Of a stretch of 21,956 nucleotides of DNA, positions 9,313 through 21,956 are shown piece by piece. The notes under the pieces were generated by a model. That model did not search any database. It worked only from the letters and a program-made list of their open reading frames with translations, and was not told the origin of the DNA. The translations under genes were made by a program, and so were the position numbers. The DNA is taken from positions 1 through 21,956 of the forward strand of contig JAYMTA010001075.1 in assembly GCA_036897625.1 (NCBI GenBank), given 5' to 3'. How positions within the stretch are numbered: the first letter of the stretch is position 1; each line of letters starts with the position of its first letter. The DNA is from Pelargonium cotyledonis. Lineage: Eukaryota > Streptophyta > Magnoliopsida > Geraniales > Geraniaceae.

Positions 9313-10490
9313 CAACTGGCCTGCCTCCTGTTGTAGCTTATTTTTTTACCATGGACCTATGTCTTTGAGTCTCAAATGAGAGCCATCGAGAATGGGCGCC
9401 CAGAAACTCGATCCGAAGATGAAATTTGAGACGACCGTGTTTGAATTAGACCGTTTATGAGTTATGACCCTGAGAATGACTTTGTAATCATTCTTGATAG
9501 CTTTGTAATATTCGTATTTTCTGCTCATACTCTTAGGACAAGAATTGCATTACCGGCTGCATGAACTGTGGTTGCATCTGGAAAAGTTTGTTGCTCTCGG
9601 AAGTAATATGCATTTGAAATCAAAGTTCCTGCGAAAAATAAGGGCAAAAAGATTATGAAAAGTTGTTTCTGAAGTCAGAATCAACTTGAGCTTACTTTTT
9701 AGCTTCTTTAAGCCAACTTATGCCAAACTCTTTGCCATACAACCAAGTTTCTTAAAGTTTCTTAAAGTTTTACTTCTACGGTTTTTTCTTCTCAAATAAA
9801 AAAGTAAAATGAAATAAAATTAAGGTTCATCGAGGCATGTCGGGCCAAGCGTTTTGGATTCTTTTTCGCGTTTGAGCTTCATGTCGACGGTAGAGTACTA
9901 CCCCCATCTTGTGTGGATTTATCGGTGCAAAGAAAAAAAAAAGTGAAATTGGATTTGTAGTTGTAGATGATTATCGATAGATTTTCATGTATTTATTGGT
10001 GCCAAAATTACTTATAATTAGACACATTGAATTTACATACATTTATTATTGAATTTGCGAACACTTATCAATTATGCGTAAAAAACGTTTAAGTAATTAA
10101 GTTTAAAGTTACACAACCCGATCTAACTTGTTAAGTAATTATTTTTATGGTTTTTTATACAATATGTTTAAAGTCTTACATTTTTATTATTAAATAAGTG
10201 TGCCCATAAACAAATTACATGACTTGTATAATAGTTTGATATGAACATGACTTGATTATTAAACAAATCGAACTAGTTAGACACAAATATAATTACATTC
10301 GTACTTAAAAGTTAATTTTGTGTTGCCGGTCGGGTCGCGATCTTGTACGGGTTAGTAAACCCGTCCTCATTTGTGTGACGGATCATAACCCAATCTGCTT
10401 GACGCTCGTGCCTTTACTAACAAAACAAAAATTCAATAATGAGAAGAAAAAGATAAGTAGGGGTAAAATAGGGAAATAGCAAGTTCAAAG
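9313..10490. other. Intergenic DNA upstream of RABH1B
   Basis: No credible gene. An 11-bp word (TTCTTAAAGTT) is duplicated in tandem at about 9750-9771. About 10080-10380 holds AAACGTTTAAG, ACACAACCCGATC, ATGAACATGACTTG and GGTCGGGTCG words. These resemble the class of interspersed element seen in ROCK1-like intron 6, but no terminal repeats could be paired. CGGGTTAGTAAACCCG at about 10348 is a short inverted repeat. Confidence 0.4.
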
Positions 10491-10541
10491 ATTTTGACCA
10501 ACAAGCCGTTCTTCGTCGTGGTTGGCGGTTTCTTCTCGCAC

Positions 10542-10549
10542 TATATAAA
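10542..10549 (+). promoter_or_regulatory. TATA box of RABH1B
   Basis: TATATAAA sits about 180 bases before the ATG, with GC-richer DNA just ahead. Initiation would be expected near 10570-10580. From there a pyrimidine-rich leader (CTCTCTCTCTCTCTTTCTC at about 10590-10608) begins, a frequent feature of plant 5' UTRs. Confidence 0.7.
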
Positions 10550-10552
10550 TAG

Positions 10553-14123
<3,571 letters not shown>

Positions 14124-15396
14124 TCAGGTTCGTGAATTTGTTCGTATTTGTTCGAATCATCATTGAATACCCAAATGGGAATATTCAGCTACACGGTGTT
14201 CTGCAATAGCAAAATCTTCACATCCGGTATTACTAACTTGAGCCTATTAGGTTGAGAAAGAAGATCGGCATTATATTCAATTTTGATTTACCTAGGTCTT
14301 GACAGTTTGGATGTGTTATTGCAGACTTGCAGTGTCTTTTTTTCTTCAACTTTTTAGTACTTTTGGCCGAGTTTTCACTTGTTTGTAGTTTGTTTTAATT
14401 TTGTATCTAACATTTCATTTTGGCTTTGACCTCATTCGCTCCTCTCTGAGCTGTCCACTTGGACCGATCCTGCCAAAACCCATCCCGCGTACCTCTTTTG
14501 GCTTGGGTCCAAATTAACCCCACTTAATTTCAAACCAGACTTGAAAAATCCAAAATTCGAATTGTAAGCTCCACTTTTACACTTTTTAAAATTGTTGTGG
14601 CAATTGTGGAGGTGCCATAATGATTTTCTTTTCTCTTTTTTGTTTAATTGGTCTTTTATATAGACAGCAGGTGAAAGCGTTTTATTTTCTTTACTATAGT
14701 CATACTTTCTTCTTCTTTTCTCCAAATTTGTAGATAAAATATGTTCTCTCCATTTCAAAACAGAGTATGTTATTTGTCTAGCATTTTTGTCATTTCAATA
14801 ATTTAATTATACATTAATCATCATCCACACTAAGAAAAGAAGTTAAGAGCAAGGCGCTCATCTTCCAAAAATTTATTGAGGCGGATATGAGTGTTAATTT
14901 ATGAAGTAACATTACTTCATTGACATGATTTTGTTGAGTCTTGGTCACTCAAATTTTGTATTATTTTTTTCTCTTTAGTTAAATAGAAGAGACGTGACAA
15001 TGTAGTTGAAAATCATTTACTGCTATAATCACATATGTAAAACAAGCTAAGAAAAAACAAATAGAAACAACAAAACCTATGTACTCAAACTCTAAGCATC
15101 TACGAACCAAAACAGTACAACTGACAATTCGGATTTTGGATCATATTTGAGATGGAAAGACCTAATCCGGATCCAACCTGGAATGAGTGTCTACAAGATT
15201 TTGGGTTTTGCATTGTCCGTTCTACGTGTCCAAACCTGTAAAAATGTGGATCGGATTTCGAATATCTATACGATTGAGTTCAAATTGTCAATTCGATCCA
15301 AATTATGCACACGGAGGTCACACCAAAATATATTTCGACAAGAAAGAGTAGGGAAGTTTCAACCAGTGCCATCAGATGGCTGCAGTTTGCCCAACT
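14124..15396. other. RABH1B 3' flank and intergenic DNA
   Basis: The first 280 or so bases are T-rich and probably the 3' UTR. After that I see no gene. ATGAAGTAA (14901-14909) is mirrored by TTACTTCAT (14912-14920), a short hairpin. TCTCTCCATTTCAAAACAGAG at about 14743-14763 resembles one Stowaway end without a partner. About 15130-15260 holds GGATCC/GGATCGG-rich degenerate repeat words. The open frames here show no similarity I recognise. Confidence 0.4.
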
Positions 15397-15401
15397 CTCA
15401 G

Positions 15402-16070
15402 GTATCGTTTGGTATCCTGATTCTACAAGGAAAAATGACAAAATCAATGAGAAAGTTCATTTTCTTGTGTTTGTGTAAAGTTAGTCATAAGAGAGAGATG
15501 TAAAATGATGATTCCTTGAATTCAAAATCACCTCTAAACTCTGAAAACAAAATAGCATCTAATAGGTGGTATTTGTAATTCATGGTAACTTTCCTACGAT
15601 TTGGATTCTTGAGTAATATTTATACCCCTTAAATTTTTTTATGTATCTATTCACAAATAATATATTATACTATAATTATACCGTTTTTTTTATTCGCGTA
15701 GCGCTATGAGAGCGACTAAGATCGTCTCGCAAAAAATGTGTACTATTAGAATACAAAAATATGTTAATATACGTATATATTTAATGTTACACTTTTGAAC
15801 TAAAAAATTACTTTATCTCATTTGAAATTTACAATGTCTCGAGAAAATATGTGTAACAAATATGATAATAGAAAAGGGTATACATGTAATTTTTCGCATT
15901 TTCCCAAAGTTTTTATTTTTAGTTTATTTATTCCAAACAAAATAATTTAGATTCTTCTTAGTTATACAAATATAGTATTATCAACTTTCCAATAATCTTC
16001 ATTCCTGTAATCTACACTCCCGTAATATTTATAATCCATAGTATTTTAAATTTCTTGAACCAAACGATAC
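15402..16070. mobile_element. 669-bp TIR element with CTCAG direct flanks
   Basis: GTATCGTTTGGT at 15402-15413 is the exact reverse complement of 16059-16070. The sequence just outside is CTCAG on both sides (15397-15401 and 16071-16075), a candidate 5-bp target duplication. The interior is AT-rich without a transposase frame. Perfect TIRs plus a direct repeat at the borders support a non-autonomous DNA transposon. The superfamily is unresolved because 5 bp fits none of the common plant groups well. Confidence 0.7.
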
Positions 16071-16075
16071 CTCAG

Positions 16076-17008
16076 TGTCAAATACATCGAAATCAATGTT
16101 CCGTAAATGGACCTGGAGAGGAGAAACTTGATAAGTAAATTTACAATCAAATGGAGTGATAGACCAAAGAGAGAATCTATATGTATCTGTTATCGATTTG
16201 ATATTGAATTATAGAATATCCAGCAGTTTAATGAATATATTTATTTGGAAAATGTTATATTTTAATCCTCTAATTATACATTTTGGTTCGAATTGATTAT
16301 AGAGATAAAATTACAAGTTCGAATATGAATACTGTATACATGTTTTTACAGTTTACACTCTTTGAACTAGTGATAAGTGTTGGTTCTCCTCTAAAAAAAC
16401 GTGGACAATAATGAACTCTTGAAATGACATTTTTGTCTTTTATTTTAATTTTCTAACAAGAGACAAACACATAAAAGTCTAAAGAAACAAGAGAGTTTAA
16501 TGATGTTTTAATCTTCAATTAGGGTTACTTAAGTGTTAATGTCATCCAACTTTTTTATTTTTTATTTTTATTTTTGAAGAAAGTGATTTTTGCGTTGTTC
16601 TCACGTAGACTTTCAAGGGAAAACGTGGTAGTGAGTTTACTATTAAAATGCATTTTTGTTCATAAATTTCACCATTTCTAGTTTTGAGAGATGTGTGATG
16701 GTTGATAAAATCACAAAATAGAGTTTCTTGTTAGAGGGCTTACAGTATAGACAATGTGAGAACAACCGTTCTCGAGTCAAAGAAGGAAGCACGTTTGTAT
16801 GTTCGCCGTCTGTTGTCTGTTAGATCAAACAAGAAGAAAACGGAGTTCAAAATGCATCAAATTTGAGTGACCCATATAGCTCAAACCCGATGGAGACCTA
16901 ATGCCCCGGGGCATGGGACGGGTATTTCTTTTAGGTAGAGGCTCTGATCGGGTAACGGGACAGAGATGGGCGACCATAACCTGCTCTTATCGGTCCCCGT
17001 TTGTCAAA
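16076..17008. other. Intergenic DNA without recognised gene
   Basis: AT-rich. GTTGTTCTCAC at 16594-16604 is inverted at 16756-16766, perhaps a small foldback remnant. A perfect 14-bp palindrome, ATGCCCCGGGGCAT, lies at 16901-16914 in a locally GC-rich island. That island (about 16880-17000) has ACCCGATGGAG and CGGGTAACGGG words typical of degenerate plant repeats. Confidence 0.4.
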
Positions 17009-17010
17009 TA

Positions 17011-17247
17011 CTTCATCCGTCTCAAAATAAATGTCATGTTTCTCATGCATTTTTGTTCCAAAATGAGTCTTGTTTCATTTTCTACTAAGTTAGTTATGCA
17101 TGAATTGTCAATAATATCCTTATAAAAAGTTAGTTAGAATCTCTCAACACATGATCATAAGGATACAATAGTAAACATACTACACTAACTAACTTCTCTT
17201 TAATTTTTCTCAAAATATAGAGGACATTTATTTTGGAACGGAGGGAG
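17011..17247. mobile_element. Stowaway-type MITE (Tc1/mariner)
   Basis: The right end reads GGACATTTATTTTGGAACGG followed by AGGGAG. Its reverse complement, CTCCCTCCGTTCCAAAATAA onward, is the classic Stowaway terminus. The left end, CTTCATCCGTCTCAAAATAA, matches it with a few changes. TA dinucleotides flank both sides (17009-17010 and 17248-17249), the expected target duplication. The 237-bp size and AT-rich interior are typical. The open frame 16901-17125 that crosses its left end is not a gene. Confidence 0.88.
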
Positions 17248-17426
17248 TATCTAGCAGCAAAGGAAAGAAATGTTTGATACTAAAGGTCGTTCGTAAAGTA
17301 GCAACTTTGCCATTTTTCATGTACGATATGATATGAGTTGATGTAGCGTTTGGATTTGAAGAAAATGGTATTCAGAGCCATTTTCTTGACTAAAAAATCT
17401 TAATCTAAACTTCGACGATGAGAATC

Positions 17427-20012
17427 TCATAAATCACCAAGATTAAGGTAATAGTTTGTGTATATAGTACACATACCTATAGAGGCAAACTTCAGTAGTG
17501 TTAAGACAAGGGCCAGGAATAACTGCAAAACTTTTCCACCCATTTTCAAGCTTTCCTGTTGTCTCTGCCAAAAGACCTTCTGCAGATGCTGCAGCCATCA
17601 AGTAGTTACTCTCTTAAACATATAACGTACAGATTTTACAGTCTTTTGTGACCTCTCAGTTCGCAAACCGTCTCACATAAGCAAATTTTATACTAGTGAA
17701 ATTCTCCAAAAGAGATAAAATGTCATATTGAGTTGGTGTTCTTGATCTTCTTTCTCCTTAATTCTTATCAAAAAAGAAAAAAGTGCACTCATTTTGAGAC
17801 GGAAGAAGTAGAATGAAAGAAGTAGAACTTACCGTTACAAGACCTTCGCTTCTCAAATTTCCAACAAAATCTTCATTGGACTCGGTTGTTTTCGTATTGT
17901 CTTTAGCACCACCAATGTCCACAACACACAGGGAATAAGCGCCTGAGGTTTCTATGCACAATTGATGTTTATGAATTTCAACGACACCTCCCTCGGGCAA
18001 CACCGAAATGCTGTAGACATATTGGACCTGCCACGAATGTGAAATGGTCGAGAAAACACATAATCACCTATCAAACAAAAAAGAATAACAACCTGGATCC
18101 ACTTTAGCACAAACTTTTGAATTATGGAATTTATATATAGATGCAAGATGCAAAATTGCTACAGATCCAGAGTTTCGAGAAGTCATTTCTGGCACTAGAA
18201 ATGTGAAATAAAAAATGCAAATCATGATCTCAGACAGTAAGCAGATTCAAAGTAACTGAAGTACCAAAATTCGAATTCTAAAGACACGATCTCTACCATC
18301 ACAAGAACGAGATCAAAAGTTTCAGGCAAATGTGAAATGTGAAGTTCCACTCGTTCTGGATCCTTCATTTTCTAGAGAAACAAGCAAATCTATAAGTCCA
18401 ATCTATGTTTGCCAACGGAAATTCAAACAATTCTAAGAAAAATCAGCTTTACAACACAACATGACACACAAAAATGGAAGGATCTAAGCTAGAAACTGTT
18501 CGATTATCATAAGAAAGCAGTAAAAATAGAGATGAAACGAGAAGACAAAACTGCATCAGACAAATTATAAACTATGAACAAGTCTGTTTTTGGCTGGTGA
18601 GAAATTTTCAGGTTGTGAAGTGTGAAGCTCATATTGTTTCGGATCCATCATTTTCTCTCAGAAAAACAAGCAAATCAACAACACTACAGAAGATGCATTG
18701 TTTGATAAGTTCAATATAACTTAAACCAGCAGACAAAAAATTACACAAAAGTCTGTTTGGCTAGTGAAACTGTTTCAAATTGTAAAATATGAAGCTCAAA
18801 TTGCTCAGGATCCTTCATTTTCTCGAGAAACAAGCAAATCAACATCATAGAAGCTATCTTCTTCCACAAATCCAATCTAACTAAAACAGATGGAAATTCC
18901 AACAGTTTTCAGAAAACTCAGCTTTACAGCACAGTGTGACGCACAAATATGGAAGCATCAAATCCAGAAATATATAGATTATCATAAATAAAATAAAATA
19001 AAAAAGTAGTAAAAATAGAGACGAAACGACACCTCATTAGACGATTCATAAGTTACAAACAAATCTGTTTGGATGGTGAGAAATTTTCAAATTGTGAAAA
19101 CTGAAATGTGAAGCTGATGTCGTTTCCAATCCTTCAATTTCTCGAGAAACAAGCAAAACAACAACAGTACAGAAGATGCACTCTCCCAGAACTCCAACTA
19201 ACTTAAACCGACAGAAATTTCGACAATTCTGAGAAAAATCAGCTTTAGAGCACAATCTGACACAAAAATGGAAGCATCTAAGCCAAAAATTGTTCGTTAT
19301 CGTCAGAAATCAATTAAAATATAGACGAAACGAAAACGTCACCTCTTCAAACAAATCATAAGTTACAAACAAGTCTGTTTGGCCGGTGAGAAAATTTAAA
19401 ATCGTGAAAACTCAAATCGTTTCCGGTCCTTCATTTTCGATAAGTCCAATCTTAACTCAAAACATTACAGAAAATGTATTTTTCGATAAGTCCAATCTTA
19501 CTTAACTGACGGAATGAAACAGTACATTTAAGTCTGTTTGGCTGACGAGAAAATTTTCAAATCGCAAAATGTGAATATCAAATAGTTTCCGATCCTTCGT
19601 TTTCTCGGGAAACAATCAAATCAACATCATCACGGAAGCTACATTCTTCGATAAGTACAGTTAAAAACCGACGGAAATATAATTCCAACAACTGAGAAAA
19701 ATCAGCTTTAGAACTCAATGCGACACACAAATGGAGGCATCTAAGCCATAAATTGTTCAACTATAGTCAGAAATCAGTAAAAACGAGAAAACATCACCTC
19801 TTCAGACAAATCATAAATTACAAACAAATCTGTTTGGCCGGTGAGTATATTTTCTAATAGCAAAACGTGAAGCTTAAATAGTTTCCGATCCTTCATTTTC
19901 CCGAGAAACAATCAAATCAACAACATGAAATCGTTCGATTATCGTCAGAAAGCAGAGAAAAAGTGGAAACCAAACGAGAAACCCTCACCTCGTCCGTCAA
20001 ATTGACCTCCAT
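17427..20012 (-). CDS. Unrecognised plant protein gene, three supported exons plus a tentative fourth
   Basis: Minus-strand exons: 20012-19989 (MEVNLTDE), 18371-18297 (KMKDPERVELHISHL...LVLVM) and 18027-17833 (VQYVYSISVLPEGGV...SEGLVT). All three are phase 0, with GT donors (GTGAGG, GTAGAG, GTAAGT) and AG acceptors. They join to 98 open codons, good support for a real gene. A tentative terminal exon, 17579-17427, continues the frame for 50 codons. It includes a very hydrophobic run, KVLQLFLALVLTLLKFASIG, a possible membrane helix, then TGA. The acceptor for exon 4 is weak and another frame is also open there, so the C-terminus is uncertain. Exon 3 contains a Cys/Gly-rich LCIETSGAYSLCVVDIGGA patch. 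I do not recognise the family and assign no function. The first intron is about 1.6 kb of tandem repeats that include copies of exon 2. A TATA-like tract lies about 105 bases upstream of the ATG. Confidence 0.55.
17661..17812. mobile_element. Possible decayed Stowaway remnant in intron 3 of the minus-strand gene
   Basis: GCACTCATTTTGAGACGGAA at 17784-17803, followed by GAAGTAG, is very like a Stowaway right end. CCGTCTCACATAAGC at about 17668-17682 could be the degenerate partner. The spacing is short and the match partial, so this is tentative. Confidence 0.35.
18372..19988 (-). repeat. Mosaic tandem repeat array filling intron 1 of the minus-strand gene
   Basis: Two modules alternate on the plus strand. 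Module P runs from AAGTCTGTTTGGC through GATCCTTCATTTTCTCGAGA to ATAAGTCCAATCT, about 150 bp. Module Q runs from CAATTCTGAGAAAAATCAGC through ACACAAAAATGGAAGCATCT to GAAACGA and CACCTC, about 130 bp. Q starts near 18425, 18890, 19210, 19690 and 19925; P starts near 18575, 18745, 19060, 19371, 19532 and 19825. The order Q-P-P-Q-P-Q-P-P-Q-P-Q suggests a higher-order unit of about 785 bp. P contains a copy of the exon 2 start and Q carries the exon 1 donor region, so gene sequence itself was multiplied. Confidence 0.8.
19798..19899 (-). pseudogene. Decayed extra copy of exon 2 (pseudoexon)
   Basis: Read on the minus strand this gives 34 open codons in phase 0, starting KMKDRKLFKLHV and ending DLFVIYDLSEE, followed by a good GTGATG donor. 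The start aligns with genuine exon 2 (KMKDPERVELHI). However, the expected acceptor AG is replaced by GGG, so it should not be spliced in. Sister copies at about 19034-19140 and 19345-19440 have in-frame stop codons. Confidence 0.5.
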
Positions 20013-20113
20013 TGCAGAGAGAGAGCGAGGAGCTTCAAGCTTGAGCAGATATGGCGGTTTTGGCTTCACAGCACAAGAGTTGATGATTGATGGTGAAGCA
20101 AAAACCTATACGT

Positions 20114-20121
20114 ATATATAT
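20114..20121 (-). promoter_or_regulatory. TATA-like box of the minus-strand gene
   Basis: The minus strand reads CTATATATATACGTATAGG, about 105 bases ahead of the ATG at 20012. A GA-rich plus-strand tract at 20013-20028 (pyrimidine-rich on the minus strand) would lie in the leader. A second GA tract at 20142-20162 lies upstream. Confidence 0.55.
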
Positions 20122-20164
20122 AGTGTGAGAGTGACTCTCAGTGCAGAGAGAGAGAGAGAGAGTC

Positions 20165-20384
20165 GTAAAAACGATGGTTAAGTCGGCATGAAGAAGGAGC
20201 CGAGAGACTGAGAAGCTGACGCGATATGCATTGGACGACGTCGACGATTGCTGAATGAATGCGAGAGAGACATGGGCGATTATAGCGATAGTTACATTTC
20301 TTAATTTCTGTACAAAATTGCCCTACACTTCTTTTATTCTTCACAAATAGGGCCTCCTGTGACAGGTGTTTCTCAATTTAAACT
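20165..20384. other. 5' flank of the minus-strand gene
   Basis: A moderately GC-rich stretch with GGACGACGTCGACG at about 20233 (a GACGTC core that could bind bZIP factors). No divergent plus-strand gene is evident; the only ATG frames are very short. Confidence 0.35.
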
Positions 20385-20570
20385 GAATTTGAACTTTAAC
20401 CTGTTCCATCACATCCAGATTAATCTTCATTCTAGCTGGATAGAATCGCAAAGGCGGTAAAGCTCTTTCTACCAAGTTTTAACGCAGTTGCATTCCTTGG
20501 GACTCAAACACGAAACCTCAGGTTAAACTAGAACAACCCCTTACTAGTTGATCACGCGTTTGTCGGTAAA
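20385..20570 (-). mobile_element. Possible tRNA-derived SINE head
   Basis: On the minus strand, TGATCAACTAGTAAG (20553-20539) resembles a polymerase III A box. GTTTGAGTCC (20509-20500) resembles a B box, about 35 bases further on, as in tRNA-derived SINEs. The B box has T for C at one position. Downstream text with TGCAACTGCGTTAAAACTTGG is of a type common in plant repeats. No poly(A)/T tail or target duplication was identified, so this is tentative. Confidence 0.4.
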
Positions 20571-21722
20571 TTTGAATTGTTTTATCTTCTAAAAAACAAA
20601 ATTGAAACATTATCTTCCCAATTTGTTATTTGTCATGCTCATTTTTTAAAAAATAAATGTATGATTTTTTATCTTGAGAAAAATAATGATAAAATTATTT
20701 TTTCTAAAGTATAATATATTAGTTAGTGTCGTACATTTTTTTGCTTTACTTTTTAGTTATAAATGAAAATGTTAAATTTAATAACGGGTAAAATATAATG
20801 GTTTGAATTTCTCATACCAAAAGGTTAACCTTATTAATAGGATTTCACTTCCACCATTATATTTAGCTCATTCTCTTTATATTTATTTGATGTGGGACAT
20901 TCACCCACTTCAACAGAAAATTTACACTCATTTTATCATACAAAAATGCAAGAGAAATATGAGCATATATGGAAGAGTCCAATATTATAGTTAAAATTCT
21001 AGATTTAGCTGGAAGTTTTGCTCACATGAATATGAGTGATATTTTTATGAGGTTATATCATTGTTTTAGTTTAATTCAAACAAAAAATACCATGTATCTA
21101 TCTCTCAAAAGATGTGTGTCCTTAAATTCGTCTGAAAAATGTATTAGCACGATGTTAGGACGTTCACTTGATATATGCCTTAAATATCAGCTAAAAATGC
21201 TATAATACAAAGGTATGCTGCGTAAGAATGTCCTTGAGATCATAGGTGACCAGTGGTCGATTCAATATTTATTTTCTTGATTATATAAATTCAATATTCA
21301 ATAGTTTGCATAAGAGATGTTCGATTATCACTATTGAGAGTTTGTCTAAAATTTGAATTGCTTATGAATAACAACTTATGCAACACCGAATCAAAACGTG
21401 GAAGGGTCCAAAAATTATTTTTGTGCGGGCAAATTATAAAAATAAAAAATAAAAAATATTGAAGTATTAAGAAAAAAACAAACTCTTATGGGTACAAAAA
21501 TAAAAATTTAACAAATAATAAGAAATAATTTTAAAAATGTTTGTGGGAACAGTTGCCCACACAATGCCACTCTTGTCTCCTTCTTCGAATCAAAATGAGT
21601 TTAAATTTGACAATTTGATTTGGTTCATTTTTGGCAGTAGGCCCAATATTATAACTGAATTATAGGAGCTGATTATTACAACTCTAATAATTGGAACCAT
21701 ATAAATATAGGGTCTAATGTAG
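20571..21722. other. AT-rich intergenic DNA without recognised gene
   Basis: Open frames at 20803-20994 and 20969-21205 show no similarity I recognise. About 20820-20940, with CACTTCCACCATTATATTTAG and TGATGTGGGACATTCACC words, resembles the end of a common plant LTR or interspersed repeat. About 21430-21540 is an A-rich low-complexity stretch. Confidence 0.35.
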
Positions 21723-21926
21723 ATCAGTGCACTGATATAAAATTATATCAGTTAAACTAATAAAGTAATGATACCTCATTTAAAATTATGAATCCGAACG
21801 GATAGTTCCGCTCCCACAAATTCACTATGGGACTATTCATGTTAAATTATTGTTTTAAATGGGGTGTCATCACCTCATTGGTTTTGTTAAGTTGCAACTT
21901 ATATAATTTTATATTAGTGCACTGAT
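21723..21926. mobile_element. 204-bp foldback MITE with 28-bp TIRs
   Basis: The ends start ATCAGTGCACT and pair over 28 bases with two mismatches (21723-21750 against 21926-21899). Inner stretches also pair: TGATACCTCATTTAAAA (from 21769) against the complement of TTTTAAATGGGGTGTCA, and TATGAATCC against the complement of GGACTATTCAT. Nearly the whole element can fold on itself. A target duplication is not clear. Confidence 0.75.
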
Positions 21927-21939
21927 ACTCATTTTTCTC

Positions 21940-21956
21940 ATATATATATATATATA
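21940..21956. repeat. (AT)n microsatellite at window end
   Basis: An uninterrupted AT dinucleotide run that continues past the window edge. Confidence 0.9.

Noticed and set aside
8947..9315. Overlapping plus and minus frames
   Set aside because: They cross or lie in the 200-bp MITE with its inverted ends; no protein signature.
17340..17400. MITE end GTAGCGTTTGGATT with small hairpin
   Set aside because: No partner terminus or target duplication could be found nearby.
19046..19760. Minus-strand frames repeated in the intron 1 array (MCSKADFSQN... and similar)
   Set aside because: They are the same repeat module read in a chance frame, not independent genes.
20500..20553. Functional tRNA gene
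   Set aside because: A- and B-box-like words are present but no cloverleaf or acceptor stem can be folded; at most a SINE relic.
20969..21205. 78-codon plus-strand frame
   Set aside because: AT-rich, low-complexity composition, no motif and no supporting splice or promoter signals.

Overview
This window is nuclear DNA from a flowering plant, most likely a eudicot. Three genes can be named from spliced translation: a nucleotide-sugar transporter of the ROCK1 type, a mitochondrial uL23 protein and a RAB6-class (RABH1B) GTPase. All closely resemble known Arabidopsis proteins as I remember them. Introns have GT-AG ends, except one GC-AG, and U/A-rich interiors. Intergenic DNA is AT-rich and holds many small inverted-repeat elements of plant MITE type. 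I cannot name the species.

Layout: 1-42 is probably the last codons of a plus-strand gene entering from the left, with a T-rich 3' UTR and AATAAA at 331. At 1606-5640 (+) lies a seven-exon, 329-codon ROCK1-like transporter gene. Its first intron carries a degenerate tandem repeat and its last two introns carry transposon-like inserts. At 6860-7405 (+) is an intronless uL23m gene with three site II promoter elements. Its 3' flank (7410-8720) is built of two successive tandem-repeat families. The intergenic stretch 8730-10490 holds a 200-bp element with 16-bp terminal inverted repeats and a perfect 8-bp target duplication. At 10730-14123 (+) is a six-exon, 207-residue RABH1B gene with a clear TATA box and a three-copy repeat in intron 1. 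From 14124 to 17400 there is no gene, but there are a 669-bp TIR element and a Stowaway-type MITE. At about 17427-20012 (-) is a gene I do not recognise. Its exons 1-3 join in one open phase and its roughly 1.6-kb first intron is a mosaic of tandem repeats containing decayed copies of its own exon 2. From 20160 to the end there is no gene; there is a possible tRNA-derived SINE and a 204-bp foldback MITE.

Functional links: the transporter (ER UDP-HexNAc supply) and RABH1B (Golgi/ER retrograde trafficking) both serve the early secretory pathway, but plant neighbours are seldom co-regulated and I infer no operon-like relation. The most unusual property is local tandem multiplication at four places: three first introns and one 3' flank. 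In the minus-strand gene it includes coding sequence.
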